From positions 62,001 through 126,000 of the forward strand of contig NZ_KB904653.1 in assembly GCF_000380165.1 (NCBI RefSeq): 64,000 nt of DNA, read 5' to 3'. The notes under the pieces were generated by a model. That model was not told the DNA's origin. It made no database searches and saw only the letters and a program-made list of their open reading frames with translations. Positions within the stretch are counted from its first letter, which is position 1. Each line of letters opens with the position of its first letter. A program made the translations under genes and the position numbers. Shown here in pieces: positions 8,701 to 17,025 of this stretch. This stretch comes from Wenjunlia vitaminophila DSM 41686 (GTDB taxonomy: Bacteria > Actinomycetota > Actinomycetes > Streptomycetales > Streptomycetaceae).

Positions 8701-9468
8701 TCAGGCGGCCCCTTCACCCAGGTAGGCGGCACGGACCCGGGGATCGGTGAGCAGGCCCTGAGCGTCGCCGGTCATGGCCACGGAACCGGTCTCGAGGACG
8801 TAGCCGCGGTTGGCCAGGGACAGCGCCTGGGCGGCGTTCTGCTCCACCAGGAGCACCGTGGTGCCCTGCTCGTTGATCTCCTTGATGATCTCGAAGATCT
8901 GCTGCACCACCAACGGGGCGAGACCCATCGACGGCTCGTCGAGCAGCAGCAGTTCCGGCCTGGCCATCAACGCCCTGCCGATCGCCAGCATCTGCTGCTC
9001 ACCACCGGAGAGGGTGCCGCCGAGCTGGCCGCGCCGCTCCGCGAGCCGGGGGAACAGGGTGAAGACCCGGTCCAGGTCCGCCTGGTCCACCGAGGCGAAC
9101 CGGTACGCCCCCATCTCGAGGTTCTCCAGCACCGTCATGGTGGCGAACACCCGGCGGCCCTCGGGCACGTGCCCGATCCCGAACTCCACCAGGTGGTGCG
9201 ACTTGATGCCGTCGATGCGCTCCCCGCGCAGCATGATCTCGCCGTGCCGCGGCTGGAGCATCCCGGAGATGGTGCGCAGCGTGGTGGTCTTGCCGGCCCC
9301 GTTGGCTCCGAGCAGGGCCACCACCTCGCCCTCGCCCACGGTCAGGTCGATGCCCTTGAGGGCCTCGATGGCTCCGTAGAACACGCGCAGGTCGCGCAGT
9401 TCCAGCATCGCCGGGACCGAGGCCGCGGTGCTGCCCCGCTCCTTGTCCAGCGGCACCGTCTCACTCAT
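8701..9468 (-). CDS. livF: Branched-chain amino acid ABC transporter ATPase LivF
   Basis: Second ATP-binding subunit of a Leu/Ile/Val-type importer, 255 residues, acting on the inner face of the membrane. Walker A is GANGAGKTTT, the signature LSGGEQQML and Walker B LLLLDEPSMGLAP; the H-loop is in VLLVEQNAAQAL. FYGAIEALKGIDLTV and GIGHVPEGRRVFATMTVLEN are typical of LivF rather than LivG. The start at 9468 overlaps the livG stop by 8 nt. An N-terminal extension of about 20 residues precedes the MLELRDLRVFYG core, so initiation at that inner Met cannot be excluded. It is the last gene of livKHMGF. Confidence 0.93.
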   Translation of the reverse strand: MSETVPLDKERGSTAASVPAMLELRDLRVFYGAIEALKGIDLTVGEGEVVALLGANGAGKTTTLRTISGMLQPRHGEIMLRGERIDGIKSHHLVEFGIGHVPEGRRVFATMTVLENLEMGAYRFASVDQADLDRVFTLFPRLAERRGQLGGTLSGGEQQMLAIGRALMARPELLLLDEPSMGLAPLVVQQIFEIIKEINEQGTTVLLVEQNAAQALSLANRGYVLETGSVAMTGDAQGLLTDPRVRAAYLGEGAA

Positions 9469-10363
9469 TGGACGTCTCTCCCGACTCGTGCTGCTCGGCG
9501 ATGATGTTCTCCACGGCGGCGGCGTCGTCGGCCGAGGTGCCGAGGTACGCCTCGATCACCGCGGGGTGGCGCTGCACCTCGGCCGGCGCCCCCTCGGCGA
9601 TCTTCTTGCCGAAGCTGAGCACCAGCACCCGGTCCGCCACCGACATCACCAGGCGCATGTCGTGCTCGATCAGCAGCACGCTCACACCCAGTTCGCTGTT
9701 GATCCGGCGGATCAGCTGTTCCAGTTCCAGCTTCTCGGTCGGGTTGGTGCCGGCTGCCGGCTCGTCGAGCAGCAGCACCTGCGGCCGGGTGGCCAGCGCC
9801 CTGGCGATCTCCAGGCTGCGCTGGTCGCCGTAGCTGAGCGAGGCGGCGAGTTCGTTGAGCTTGTCCTCGATGCCCACGAACCGCAGCAGCTCGTGGGCCC
9901 GCTCGTCGCTCTCCCGTTCGGCGCGGCGGGCGTTGGGCAGTCCGCACATGACGGAGATCGGACCGGCCTTGAGTCGGGTCTCGGCCGCGATCTTGACGTT
10001 CTCCAGGGCGGTCAACGCGCCGAACAACCGGATGTTCTGGAAGGTGCGGGCCAGTCCCAGGCGGTTCACCACGTGCGGCTTGCGGCCCAGGAGCTGGTGT
10101 TCCCTGCCGTCCGTGGAACGGAAGGTGATCCGTCCCTCCTGCGGGGTGTACGCGCCGGTGAGGGAGTTGAACAGCGAGGTCTTGCCGGCGCCGTTGGGCC
10201 CGATCACCGCCAGGATCTCCCCGCGGCGCATCTCCAGGTCCACGTTGTCCAGGCAGGTCAGACCGCCGAACCGGAGGGTCACCCCGGAGGTCTCCAACAC
10301 CGTGTCCCCGGCGGCGGCTCCGGGCACGGGGGTCCCGGACTCCTTGGTCACGTCGGTGGTCAT
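9461..10363 (-). CDS. livG: Branched-chain amino acid ABC transporter ATPase LivG
   Basis: First ATPase subunit of the importer, 300 residues. Walker A GPNGAGKTSLFN, signature LSYGDQRSLEIARAL (the LivG variant of LSGGQ), Walker B VLLLDEPAAGTNP and H-loop VLLIEHDM. LARTFQNIRLFGALTALENV is another LivG block. Compared with the usual 255-260 residues it has extra sequence at both ends: about 25 at the N-terminus and an acidic tail rich in A, E and D. The ATG overlaps the livM stop by 4 nt (ATGA), indicating translational coupling. Confidence 0.93.
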   Translation of the reverse strand: MTTDVTKESGTPVPGAAAGDTVLETSGVTLRFGGLTCLDNVDLEMRRGEILAVIGPNGAGKTSLFNSLTGAYTPQEGRITFRSTDGREHQLLGRKPHVVNRLGLARTFQNIRLFGALTALENVKIAAETRLKAGPISVMCGLPNARRAERESDERAHELLRFVGIEDKLNELAASLSYGDQRSLEIARALATRPQVLLLDEPAAGTNPTEKLELEQLIRRINSELGVSVLLIEHDMRLVMSVADRVLVLSFGKKIAEGAPAEVQRHPAVIEAYLGTSADDAAAVENIIAEQHESGETSNE

Positions 10364-11739
10364 GAGAACTTACCTCCCGCCGGCTCGGACATCGCGTCGG
10401 CGTCGCCCATGCCCTCCTCGGCCATCTTCAGCTCCCGCTGACGGCGGCGGGACGGCCAGACGCCCTGCGGCCGGTAGATCATCATGACCACGAGCAGCGC
10501 GCCGAGGTACATGTAACGGTCCTGCGGGTCCACGTAGTCCCGCAGCGCCTCGGGCAGCCACACCAGGAACGCGGCACCGATCAGCACGCCGGGGATGGAG
10601 CCCATCCCGCCGAAGATGACGTACGACAGCACCAGGATCGAGTACAGCAGCAGGAACGACTCCGGGTTGATGTACCCGACCTTGCTGGTGTAGACGACGC
10701 CGGCGATGCCCGAGGTGGACGCGCCGATGGCGAAGGCCATCAGCTTGTACTTCACGGTGTTCACGCCGTTGGCGGCGGCGGCCACCTCGTCCTCCCGGAT
10801 CGCCGTCCAGGCCCGGCCGATCCTGGAGTGCTCCAGCCTGGCGAACAGGATGATCAGCAGCACGATGAAGCCGAGCATCAGGTACCAGTACGGGATCGGG
10901 TCCAGCGACCACTCGTAGCTGAAGCCGCCGATGTCGATGGAGAAGTCGGGGACCAGGCGCGCGCCCGACGGGCCGTTGGTGAACCCGTCGGCGTTCTTGG
11001 CGATCAGGTAGACGATCTCGTGGAACCCGAGGGTGACGATCGCCAGGTAGTCACCGCGCAGCCGCAGTGTGGGCGCACCCAGCAGCAGACCCGCCAGCAG
11101 GCAGGTGACCACCGCGATCGGGATCACCCAGAAGTTGTTCAGCTCCACCGGTGGCTCGACCGGGAGCCGCCCGGTCCAGTAGGCCGTGCTGTACGCGCCC
11201 ACCGCGAAGAAGGCGAAGAACCCCAGGTCGAGGAGGCCGGCCCAGCCGATGACGATGTTCAGCCCGATGGCCAGCAGCGCGTACACCGCGATCTGGTCCA
11301 CCAGGACCGTCTGCCAGTACCGCTCGAGGCCGGACGGGAGGAAGATCGCCACCGCGAGCACCAGGGCGATCAGGCCCCACCGGAGCCTGGGGTCCTTGCG
11401 CACCTGGGCGGAGACCTTGTTCGCCGGGCCGCCGACCCCGCTCCTGACCGACTCCCAGCCCCGGCGGACCGGCTCGTCGACGAACTCCCGCAGCGCCCAC
11501 AGGCCGACGGTGATGGCCAGGCAGACCCACACGGTGGGGCCGGTGAAGTCGGCCTCGATCGCGCCGAACAGGTCGTCGGTGCTGCCCTGTTCCCCGGTGA
11601 CCAGGGTGAGCAGCAGCCCGAGCGCCACCATGGCGCCGAGCCGCTGGTACCGGGGCTGCTGGTACCAGGCGCGGTGCCGCAGCTTGGCCGCGGCTGCCGC
11701 CGTGCGGTTCAGCCCCGCGGAGGTGTCCACACTGCTCAT
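10360..11739 (-). CDS. livM: Branched-chain amino acid ABC transporter permease LivM
   Basis: Membrane permease of 459 residues. About 120 N-terminal residues form a soluble lead and two hydrophobic segments before the LivM core, making it longer than the roughly 320-residue minimum. Core blocks include IGLNIVIGWAGLLDLG, GDYLAIVTLGFHEIV, GRAWTAIREDEVAAAANG and FGGMGSIPGVLIGAAFL. The start was set at the ATG of MSSVDTSAG (11739), which has a GGGGAGGGCGG ribosome site and overlaps the livH stop by 4 nt. An in-frame upstream extension lies inside livH and is not credible. Confidence 0.92.
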   Translation of the reverse strand: MSSVDTSAGLNRTAAAAAKLRHRAWYQQPRYQRLGAMVALGLLLTLVTGEQGSTDDLFGAIEADFTGPTVWVCLAITVGLWALREFVDEPVRRGWESVRSGVGGPANKVSAQVRKDPRLRWGLIALVLAVAIFLPSGLERYWQTVLVDQIAVYALLAIGLNIVIGWAGLLDLGFFAFFAVGAYSTAYWTGRLPVEPPVELNNFWVIPIAVVTCLLAGLLLGAPTLRLRGDYLAIVTLGFHEIVYLIAKNADGFTNGPSGARLVPDFSIDIGGFSYEWSLDPIPYWYLMLGFIVLLIILFARLEHSRIGRAWTAIREDEVAAAANGVNTVKYKLMAFAIGASTSGIAGVVYTSKVGYINPESFLLLYSILVLSYVIFGGMGSIPGVLIGAAFLVWLPEALRDYVDPQDRYMYLGALLVVMMIYRPQGVWPSRRRQRELKMAEEGMGDADAMSEPAGGKFS

Positions 11740-12659
11740 GCCGCCCTCCCCAGACGCTCGCCCAGGATGCCCGTCGGCCGGAACATCAGCACCAGGATCA
11801 GGACCACGAAGCCGGCCACGTAGCGCCACTCCTCACCGAACAGCGGCACGGTGAGGGTCTCGGTGATCCCCAGCAGCAGTCCGCCGAGCATCGCTCCGCG
11901 CACGTTGCCGATGCCGCCGACCACGGCCGCGGCGAACGCGGTGATGCCCGGCAGGAAGCCCATGTCGAACTTGACCTGGTTGAGGTTGGCGAACAGGAAC
12001 CCGGCGACACCGCCGAGGACGCCGCCGATGACGAAGGTGCGCGAGATGACCTTGTCGATGTCCACGCCCATCAGCCCGGCGACCTCGGCGTCCTGGGCGA
12101 CGGCGCGGATGGCCTTGCCCATCTTGGTGCGGTTCACCAGCAGGTCGAGGCCGATCATCATCACCACGGCCGCGCTGAGCTGCAACATCTCGGTGATGTT
12201 GATCTCCGCGCCGAGGACGCTGAAGAGGTTCTTGTTGTCGTACATGTCCGGCAGGGACTTCGGGTCGCGCCCGAAGAGCTTGCCGGCGAGGTTGTACAGG
12301 AAGAACGAGGCGCCGATGGCCGTGATCAGGAAGATCAGTCGGGAGGCACCACGTCTGCGCAGCGGCCGGTAGGCCACCTTCTCCAGGCCGTAGGCGGTCG
12401 CCCCGCCGAACAGCGCGCCGGCGAGCAGGGCAACCGTGACCAGCACAACACCCATCGCGACTGATGGGTTGTCCCCCGGATCGATGAGGGTCAGGACGAT
12501 CAGGCTGCCGTAACCACCCATCATGAAGACCTCGCTGTGCGCGAAGTTGATGAGCTGGAGCACACCGTAGACCAGGGTGTACCCGATGGCGATGACGGCG
12601 TAGAGCGAGCCGAGCATCACCCCTAGGACGAGATAGTCCCAGAATTCACTTAGGGACAT
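11736..12659 (-). CDS. livH: Branched-chain amino acid ABC transporter permease LivH
   Basis: Membrane permease of 307 residues pairing with LivM. The N-terminal GVMLGSLYAVIAIGYTLVYG and INFAHSEVFMMGGYGS blocks are the family signature. Further conserved segments are VAQDAEVAGLMGVDIDKV, ANLNQVKFDMGFLPGI and AAVVGGIGNVRGAMLGGLLLG. About eight hydrophobic segments are visible. ATG at 12659 follows AAGGA. The 185-nt gap to livK holds a hairpin, so livH may be expressed below livK. Confidence 0.94.
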   Translation of the reverse strand: MSLSEFWDYLVLGVMLGSLYAVIAIGYTLVYGVLQLINFAHSEVFMMGGYGSLIVLTLIDPGDNPSVAMGVVLVTVALLAGALFGGATAYGLEKVAYRPLRRRGASRLIFLITAIGASFFLYNLAGKLFGRDPKSLPDMYDNKNLFSVLGAEINITEMLQLSAAVVMMIGLDLLVNRTKMGKAIRAVAQDAEVAGLMGVDIDKVISRTFVIGGVLGGVAGFLFANLNQVKFDMGFLPGITAFAAAVVGGIGNVRGAMLGGLLLGITETLTVPLFGEEWRYVAGFVVLILVLMFRPTGILGERLGRAA

Positions 12660-12783
12660 GGTGCTGATTCCTTGTCAGGGCTGAGGCGGGCCGCTGCCGG
12701 GTGCGGCGAGGGATGTCAGTCCTTCACGGCCCGCTGTCGGACGTGCGCTGGACGGCGCGGGAGGGTGACCCGCTTCGCGTCGA

Positions 12784-12813
12784 GGGCCGGGAGTAGATCC
12801 TGACTCCCGGCCC
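12784..12813. terminator. livK-livH intercistronic hairpin (partial terminator)
   Basis: GGGCCGGGAGT (12784-12794) pairs exactly with 12803-12813 around an 8-nt loop. It lies 31 nt after the livK stop on the minus strand and has no T-run. Hairpins here usually keep binding-protein mRNA more abundant than that of the permease genes. Confidence 0.7.
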
Positions 12814-12844
12814 CTCGCGCGATGGTTGATCGCTCGGGTCCGGC

Positions 12845-14014
12845 TCAGCCGATCAGCGAGTTGACCTCGCCCATGTAGCCGATCTTGCCCGACTTGACCT
12901 GGTACAGGTACACGTTCTCGCCCTTGAACTCACCGTTCTCCTGGAAGGAGAACTCCTTGGTCAGTCCCTTGTAGGTGGCCTTGCGCAGCGCCTCGCGCAG
13001 CCCCTCGCGGTCCACCTCGCCCTCGAGCTTCTTGATCTCCTGGATGATCATGTTGGTGATGTCGTAGGACTCGGCGGAGTAGGTCCCCGGAGGCCGCTTG
13101 AACTTCTTCTGGTACGCGTCGGAGAACGCCTTGGTCGACTCCTCGACGGTGGCGTCGGTGCAGGCGCAGGTCAGGTACCAGTTCTCCGAGGAGTCGCCGG
13201 CGAGCTCGATGAACTTGTCGTCCTTGGAGCCGTCACCGGAGATGCCCACGCCCTTGTAGCCGGCCTCCTTCAGCTTCTTGGCGAACGGCGACAGGTCCTG
13301 GTAGTAACCCGCGTAGACCAAGCCGTCGGCCTTGGAGTTGACCACGTCCTGGGCGGTGGCGCTGTAGTCCGGGCTCTTCTGCGGAACGCTCTTGCGGACG
13401 ACGCTGACGCCGGCGTCCTTCAGCCCCTTCTCGGTGACCTTGGCCAGGCCCTTGCCGTAGTCGGTCTTGTCGTCGATGACGTAGACCTTCTTGAGGCCCA
13501 GCTTCTTGCTGAGGTACTTGGCCCAGGCGGCGCCCTGCTGGTTGTCGTTGGCCACGCCCCGCAGGAAGCTGGTGTACTCGTTCTCCTCCTTGGTGATGTC
13601 CGGGTTGGTCGCCGAGGGCGACACGGTCACCAGGCCGGCCTCGGCGTACGCCGGGGACGAGGCGAACGTGGGTCCGGAGAACGCGGGACCGACCACGGCG
13701 ACCACGCCCTCGTCGTCGATCACCTTCTGGGCGGCGGTGGTGGCCTTGTCCGGCAGGCCCTGGTCGTCCGCGGCGACGTACTCGAGCTTGAAGTCCAGGT
13801 CGCCCTTGGCGTTGGCCTCGTCTATCGCGAGCTGGACGCCCTCCTGCATGTTCTCGCCCAGGGCGACGTTGTCACCGGAGAGCGGTCCCTGGAAAGCGAT
13901 CTTGTAGGTGCCGTCTTCGCCACCGGAGTCACTGCTGCACCCGGTCAGGGCCATGGCGCCGATGGCGCCGACGGCGAGTGGAGTGGCGAACTTCCTCATC
14001 ATCTTGTTGCGCAC
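12845..14014 (-). CDS. livK: Branched-chain amino acid binding lipoprotein LivK/LivJ-like
   Basis: Extracytoplasmic substrate-binding lipoprotein, 389 residues. The signal peptide ends at lipobox LTGC with Cys26 as the lipidation site. The mature part is a type I periplasmic-binding fold: YKIAFQGPLSGDNVALGENM, VVAVVGPAFSGPTFASSPAY, LVTVSPSATNPDIT and VYVIDDKTDYGKG. Its likely cargo is branched-chain or other amino acids, given the LivHMGF genes; the exact ligand cannot be read. Lys/Glu-rich codons make it less G/C-biased than its neighbours, as expected for a highly expressed secreted protein. First gene of the operon. Confidence 0.93.
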   Translation of the reverse strand: MRNKMMRKFATPLAVGAIGAMALTGCSSDSGGEDGTYKIAFQGPLSGDNVALGENMQEGVQLAIDEANAKGDLDFKLEYVAADDQGLPDKATTAAQKVIDDEGVVAVVGPAFSGPTFASSPAYAEAGLVTVSPSATNPDITKEENEYTSFLRGVANDNQQGAAWAKYLSKKLGLKKVYVIDDKTDYGKGLAKVTEKGLKDAGVSVVRKSVPQKSPDYSATAQDVVNSKADGLVYAGYYQDLSPFAKKLKEAGYKGVGISGDGSKDDKFIELAGDSSENWYLTCACTDATVEESTKAFSDAYQKKFKRPPGTYSAESYDITNMIIQEIKKLEGEVDREGLREALRKATYKGLTKEFSFQENGEFKGENVYLYQVKSGKIGYMGEVNSLIG

Positions 14015-14450
14015 GGGGAACTCCCTGATACCGCCCTGAACGTGTCGTCGCCACGCCGGTTCGATGGCGCGCCGACCGCCGCACGAACGTGCGGTGTGGC
14101 GGGAATCTATTGCGATGCTCGGGAGTCCAGATAGTCGGACGCTAGAGATGTGATCGGCCTGTGACCTGGGTCATGCGCCGGAAAGAGAACACTCCTTACC
14201 GGCTTCCGGACGCGGCCGGGGAATTCCAGGGAAAGCACCATTCGCCGGCCGACTATGTGATCTACATCTCGTCCCCATGTCGGACGGGTCATCCGGGGCC
14301 CAGATCCGGCGCCCGGAGCCCGGAACGGCCCCGCGGACCAACGCGGTCACGGCCCCCGGTCTCACGTCCTGGACGCCCTCGAGCACATGTCCACCGTTCC
14401 TCCAGCGCCCCCCGCCCCGGGGACACCGGGAGCCCGCGGGCGTGCCGCGG
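14015..14450. other. 436-nt intergenic region upstream of livK
   Basis: No credible gene. It must contain the livK promoter, but I could not pick a convincing -10/-35 pair. A TGACC-TG-GGTCA dyad lies at 14162-14173, and an ATGT-N5-ACAT dyad lies near 14257-14269. Either could be a regulator site. Short frames on both strands lack ribosome sites and family resemblance. Confidence 0.5.
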
Positions 14451-15083
14451 TCACTCCGTCCCGGAGCCCGACTGACCCTCGGCGATCACGGCCTCCGCGA
14501 CGGCCTGCATGGTGAGCCTGCGGTCCATGGACGTCTTCTGGATCCACCGGAAGGCGGCGGGCTCGGTCAGTCCGTACCTGGTCTGGAGGACGCTCTTGGC
14601 CCGGTCCACCAGCTTGCGGGTCTCCAGTCGCTGGGCGAGGTCCGCGACCTCCGCCTCCAGCGCCGCCAGCTCGGTGTACCGGGACACCGCCATCTCGATC
14701 GCCGGCACCAGGTCGCTCTTGGTGAACGGCTTGACCAGGTACGCCATGGCGCCGGCGTCCCGCGCGCGCTCGACGAGCTCCCGCTGCGAGAAGGCGGTGA
14801 GCATCAGCACCGGCGCGACCCGCTCCCCGGCGATCCGCTCGGCCGCGGAGATCCCGTCCAACACCGGCATCTTCACGTCCAGGATGACCAGGTCCGGGCG
14901 GTGCTCCTCGGCGAGTTTGACCGCCGTCTCGCCGTCCCCGGCCTCACCGACGACGAGGTACCCCTCCTCCTCGAGCATCTCCTTCAGGTCCAGGCGGATC
15001 AGTGCCTCGTCCTCGGCGATGACGACGCGGGTGGTGTGCGGCGGGACGTGGCTCTGCGCGTCAGCTTGCTCGGCGGTGCTCAC
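14451..15083 (-). CDS. pdtaR: ANTAR-domain response regulator (PdtaR type)
   Basis: Two-component response regulator of 210 residues that acts through RNA antitermination rather than DNA binding. The receiver domain (residues 18-130) has the acidic pair in VVIAEDEALIRLD, phospho-acceptor D69 in LVILDVKMP, and the conserved Thr and Lys in MLTAFSQ and YLVKPFT. After a linker helix, an ANTAR domain (about 150-205) reads KLVDRAKSVLQTRYGLTEPAAF and ends with TMQAVAEAVI. GTG 15083 follows AGGAG at a normal distance. No kinase gene is adjacent; in mycobacteria the partner PdtaS is encoded elsewhere. Divergent from tRNA-Leu. Confidence 0.92.
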   Translation of the reverse strand: MSTAEQADAQSHVPPHTTRVVIAEDEALIRLDLKEMLEEEGYLVVGEAGDGETAVKLAEEHRPDLVILDVKMPVLDGISAAERIAGERVAPVLMLTAFSQRELVERARDAGAMAYLVKPFTKSDLVPAIEMAVSRYTELAALEAEVADLAQRLETRKLVDRAKSVLQTRYGLTEPAAFRWIQKTSMDRRLTMQAVAEAVIAEGQSGSGTE

Positions 15084-15151
15084 GGGTCTCCTCGTGCTGG
15101 CAGGTGCTGCATTCTGAGAGTACCGAGCAGCGCCGGAGGGCGCGCGCACGG

Positions 15152-15157
15152 TACGCT
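15152..15157 (+). promoter_or_regulatory. Possible -10 (TACGCT) of tRNA-Leu
   Basis: TACGCT fits TANNNT and ends 13 nt before the mature tRNA 5' end, a normal spacing for a short tRNA leader. No clear -35 element was seen. Confidence 0.4.
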
Positions 15158-15170
15158 GTCTTTGCGACCG

Positions 15171-15254
15171 GCCCGGTTGGCGGAATAGGTTCACGCGCGG
15201 CCCTCAAAAGGCCGTGCCCTTCGGGGCATGTGGGTTCGAATCCCACACCGGGCA
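15171..15254 (+). tRNA. tRNA-Leu (anticodon CAA)
   Basis: An 84-nt type II tRNA. The acceptor arms GCCCGGT and ACCGGGC pair, followed by discriminator A. The anticodon stem is CGGCC/GGCCG with loop CTCAAAA, giving anticodon CAA, which reads UUG. A long variable arm (TGCCC-TTCG-GGGCA) and a GGTTCGAATCC T-arm are present. The 3' CCA is not encoded. This is not the UUA-reading bldA tRNA. Confidence 0.95.
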
Positions 15255-15270
15255 CCTCGACTTCCTCATG

Positions 15271-15303
15271 ATCCCCGCGGGCGCGTCGTTCGGTCGCGGG
15301 GAT
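15271..15303 (+). terminator. Terminator after tRNA-Leu
   Basis: ATCCCCGCG (15271-15279) pairs with CGCGGGGAT (15295-15303), followed by TTCCTCGT. It starts 16 nt after the tRNA. Confidence 0.75.
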
Positions 15304-15410
15304 TCCTCGTGCGTCCCTGACCGCCTTCCCACCGCCCGCTCCCTTCCGTTCGGCGCGCTCCGGGCGCGTCCGCCCCGCCGCGGTCCCCGCCCTCCGGACG
15401 GGTCGCCAGG

Positions 15411-15447
15411 AGGCCGCCGACCCCGGTGCGGAGGGAGACGGCGGCCT
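15411..15447. terminator. Terminator downstream of pyk
   Basis: AGGCCGCCG (15411-15419) and CGGCGGCCT (15439-15447) form a 9-bp stem, 43 nt after the pyk stop on the minus strand. Confidence 0.7.
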
Positions 15448-15490
15448 TCGATCCGTTCGGCCCAGAACGCGGCCGGTGCCGAGGACCGGC

Positions 15491-16915
15491 TCAGTGCTCG
15501 GCGGCGATGCGGTGGACGCGGACCAGGTTGGTGGAGCCCGGTGCCCCCGGCGGCGATCCCGCCGTGATGATCACCAGGTCGCCCTCCCGGCAACGTCCGA
15601 TCTTCAGCAGTTCGGCATCCACCTGTTCCACCATCTCGTCGGTGTGCGAGGCGAGCGGCCCGAGGAACGTCTCCACCCCCCAGGTCAGCGAGAGCTGGTT
15701 CCTGGTGGTGGGCTCCGGGCTGAACGCCAGCACCGGGATGGGCGAACGGTACCTGGAGAGCCGGCGGGCGGTGTCCCCCGACTTGGTGAACGCGATCAGG
15801 TACGTGGCCCCGAGGTAGTCACCCATCTCGGCGGCGGCGCGGGCCACGGCTCCGCCCTGGGTGCGGGGCTTGGTGCTCTCGATCAGTGGCGGCAGCCCCT
15901 TGGCCAACACCTCCTCCTCGGCCGCCGACACGATCCGGGCCATGGTCTTGACCGTCTCCACGGGGTACTTGCCGACCGACGTCTCCCCGGAGAGCATCAC
16001 CGCGTCGGTGCCGTCCAGCACCGCGTTGGCGACGTCGGACGCCTCGGCGCGGGTGGGACGCGAGGAACCGATCATGGAGTCCAGCATCTGGGTGGCCACG
16101 ATCACCGGTTTGGCGTTCCGTCGGGCCAGGCTGACGGCGCGCTTCTGCACCAGCGGCACCCGCTCCAGGGGCATCTCCACCCCGAGGTCGCCGCGGGCGA
16201 CCATGATGCCGTCGAAGGCGTCCACGATCTCCGCCAGGTTCTCCACGGCCTGGGGCTTCTCGATCTTGGCGATGACGGGGACCCGGTACCCCTCCTCCCG
16301 CATGACGCGGTGGACGGGCTCCACGTCCACGGCGCTGCGGACGAAGGACAGGGCCACCATGTCCGCCCTGACCCGCAGGGCCCAGCGCAGGTCCTCGACG
16401 TCCTTGTCGGACAGGGCGGGGACGCTGACCGCGACCCCGGGGAGGTTGAGGCCCTTGTGGTCCGAGACCACGCCCCCCTCGATCACCACGGTGCGGACCT
16501 CCGGTCCGTCCACGTCGGTCACCTCGAGGCTGACCTTCCCGTCATCGACGAGGATGCGCTCGCCCCGGGAGACGTCACCGGGGAGACCGTGGTACGTGGT
16601 GCTGCAACGGTGTCGGTCCCCGGGAACGTCCTCCACGGTGATGGTGAACTCGTCACCGCGTTCAAGGAGTACAGGTCCTTCAGCAAATTGTCCCAGTCGA
16701 ATCTTCGGACCTTGAAGGTCAACCAGGACTCCGACGCTTCGGCCTGATTCCTCCGCGGCCTTCCGTACGCGACGGTAACGCTCCTCGTGCTCGGCGTGGG
16801 AACCATGACTGAGATTGAATCTGGCCACGTCCATACCCGCCTCGACCAGGGCACGGATCTGGTCGTAGCTGTCGGTGGCGGGCCCAAGAGTACAAACGAT
16901 CTTCACTCTGCGCAT
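15491..16915 (-). CDS. pyk: Pyruvate kinase
   Basis: Converts PEP and ADP to pyruvate and ATP in lower glycolysis; 474 residues, normal length. Visible landmarks are KIVCTLGPA, DVARFNLSHGSHAEH, LVDLQGPKIRLG, the active-site region VIAKIEKPQAVENL, the metal-binding IMVARGDLGVEMPLE and the substrate loop PVIVATQMLDSMI. The C-terminal domain (about 350-474) holds TKSGDTARRLSRYRSPIPV and DLVIITAGSPPGAPGSTN. ATG at 16915 has no ribosome site but a -10-like hexamer 6 nt upstream, so it may be leaderless. Monocistronic. Confidence 0.97.
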   Translation of the reverse strand: MRRVKIVCTLGPATDSYDQIRALVEAGMDVARFNLSHGSHAEHEERYRRVRKAAEESGRSVGVLVDLQGPKIRLGQFAEGPVLLERGDEFTITVEDVPGDRHRCSTTYHGLPGDVSRGERILVDDGKVSLEVTDVDGPEVRTVVIEGGVVSDHKGLNLPGVAVSVPALSDKDVEDLRWALRVRADMVALSFVRSAVDVEPVHRVMREEGYRVPVIAKIEKPQAVENLAEIVDAFDGIMVARGDLGVEMPLERVPLVQKRAVSLARRNAKPVIVATQMLDSMIGSSRPTRAEASDVANAVLDGTDAVMLSGETSVGKYPVETVKTMARIVSAAEEEVLAKGLPPLIESTKPRTQGGAVARAAAEMGDYLGATYLIAFTKSGDTARRLSRYRSPIPVLAFSPEPTTRNQLSLTWGVETFLGPLASHTDEMVEQVDAELLKIGRCREGDLVIITAGSPPGAPGSTNLVRVHRIAAEH

Positions 16916-16921
16916 AAGTCG

Positions 16922-16927
16922 AGCCTA
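16922..16927 (-). promoter_or_regulatory. -10 hexamer TAGGCT for leaderless pyk
   Basis: On the minus strand TAGGCT is followed by 6 nt and the pyk ATG. Transcription would start at or within a base or two of the A of ATG. Confidence 0.55.
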
Positions 16928-17025
16928 GGCGCTACTCGTTGGTACGGCCCAGGTGATGGCCATCCGCAACGTGGCGCTGCGGTAAAGACTTTGTCGCAAG
17001 TAGGACCCTGGGCGCCGCCCCGACG

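Noticed and set aside
14107-14292. 61-codon minus-strand frame upstream of livK
   Set aside because: No ribosome site, no recognisable similarity, and it occupies the presumed livK promoter region.
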